From NCBI GenBank assembly GCA_023399465.1, contig JAEWPB010000130.1, forward strand, positions 1-31,187: a stretch of DNA of 31,187 bases, given 5' to 3'. The DNA is from Pseudomonadota bacterium (GTDB lineage Bacteria > Pseudomonadota > Alphaproteobacteria > Rhizobiales > Rhizobiaceae). This document shows, piece by piece, positions 30,742 through 31,187 of the stretch (positions are counted from its first letter, which is position 1; each line of letters starts with the position of its first letter). The translations under genes were made by a program, and so were the position numbers. The notes under the pieces were generated by a model. The model was given only the letters and a program-made list of their open reading frames with translations, ran no database searches and had not been told where the DNA came from.

Positions 30742-31187
30742 ATGAAGATGACGACCGAAGAAGCGTTTGTAAAAGTTCTGCAGATGCATGGCATCGAGCA
30801 GGCATTCGGGATCATCGGCTCTGCCATGATGCCGGTATCGGATCTCTTTCCCAAGGCCGGCATCACGTTCTGGGATTGCGCCCACGAGACCAACGCGGCG
30901 CTGATGTGCGACGGCTTCAGCCGCGCCACCGGGCAGATGGCGATGGCGATCGGGCAGAACGGCCCCGGCGTCACCGGCTTCATCACCGCCATCAAGACCG
31001 CCTACTGGAATCATACGCCGATGCTGCTGGTCACCCCGCAGGCGGCCAACAAGACCATCGGCCAGGGCGGTTTCCAGGAAGTCGACCAGATGGCGATGTT
31101 CGAGGAGATGGTGTGCTACCAGGAGGAAGTCCGCGATCCCTCCCGCATGGCCGAGGTGCTGAACCGCGTCATCGAGAAGGCCTGGCG
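30742..31187 (+). CDS. xsc: Sulfoacetaldehyde acetyltransferase, N-terminal part (cut by window end)
   Basis: The frame is open from the ATG at 30742 to the window end, giving 148 residues of a thiamine-diphosphate enzyme. Family features are EAFVKVLQMHGIEQAFGIIG, the cofactor-activating Glu49 in CAHETNAALM, and QNGPGVTGFITAIKTAYWNH. Xsc cleaves sulfoacetaldehyde with phosphate to acetyl phosphate and sulfite, the final step that opens the carbon-sulfur bond. AAAGGAAA seven bases upstream supports the start. Acetyl phosphate and sulfite handling genes (pta, a sulfite exporter) are expected downstream but out of view. Confidence 0.93.
   Translation, partial: MKMTTEEAFVKVLQMHGIEQAFGIIGSAMMPVSDLFPKAGITFWDCAHETNAALMCDGFSRATGQMAMAIGQNGPGVTGFITAIKTAYWNHTPMLLVTPQAANKTIGQGGFQEVDQMAMFEEMVCYQEEVRDPSRMAEVLNRVIEKAW

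Overview
The window looks like a chromosomal stretch of a high-GC alphaproteobacterium, most likely a rhizobial or related Hyphomicrobiales species. This rests on the GC-rich codon use, the alphaproteobacterial-type pyruvate kinase end, and the tauR-tauABC-tauXY-xsc and soxBDAG gene orders, which are typical of that group. No sequence search was run, so the taxonomic call is an inference. No rRNA, tRNA, insertion sequence, prophage or CRISPR array was recognised.

Layout. (1) 1-498: 3' end of pyruvate kinase and a clean intrinsic terminator. (2) 719-9117: a probable amine or amino-acid utilisation module. It holds a two-domain carboxymuconolactone-decarboxylase-like protein, a minus-strand operon of XRE-cupin regulator, FAD oxidoreductase and double cupin, then a divergent plus-strand series of a second FAD oxidoreductase, a polar-amino-acid-type ABC importer (binding protein, permease, ATPase) and a GhrA-like 2-hydroxyacid dehydrogenase. 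(3) 9164-11249: a secreted HAD phosphatase and a formylglycine-generating enzyme with its cysteine pair intact, but no sulfatase in view. (4) 11455-14006: four minus-strand genes, three small (a basic 62-aa protein, a 143-aa unknown, a BON-domain protein) and one encoding a membrane protein with an ion-channel-like TM-pore-TM segment. (5) 14226-17043: a LysR regulator divergent from a DsbA-like thiol oxidoreductase, then an EamA transporter. (6) 17071-23089: a TetR regulator divergent from soxBDAG (heterotetrameric sarcosine oxidase), with two matching palindromes in the shared control region. (7) 23121-24304: an Xre/MbcA-ParS antitoxin and RES toxin pair with its own promoter. (8) 24372-31187: a taurine catabolism cluster, tauR divergent from tauABC-tauX-tauY-xsc, with xsc cut by the window end.

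How it fits together. The common theme is uptake and oxidative breakdown of small amines and sulfonates. Taurine enters through TauABC, is deaminated by TauXY to sulfoacetaldehyde, and is cleaved by Xsc to acetyl phosphate and sulfite. Sarcosine is demethylated by SoxBDAG to glycine and a one-carbon unit. The 1.6-9.1 kb module has the same architecture (importer, FAD amine oxidoreductases, a reductase for a keto or glyoxylate-like product, a dedicated regulator), but its substrate cannot be named from sequence; it is the best candidate here for an uncharacterised pathway. Other points worth a second look are the paired TetR operators, the FGE without a sulfatase, the channel-like protein with an altered filter, and a palindromic stress-type promoter.
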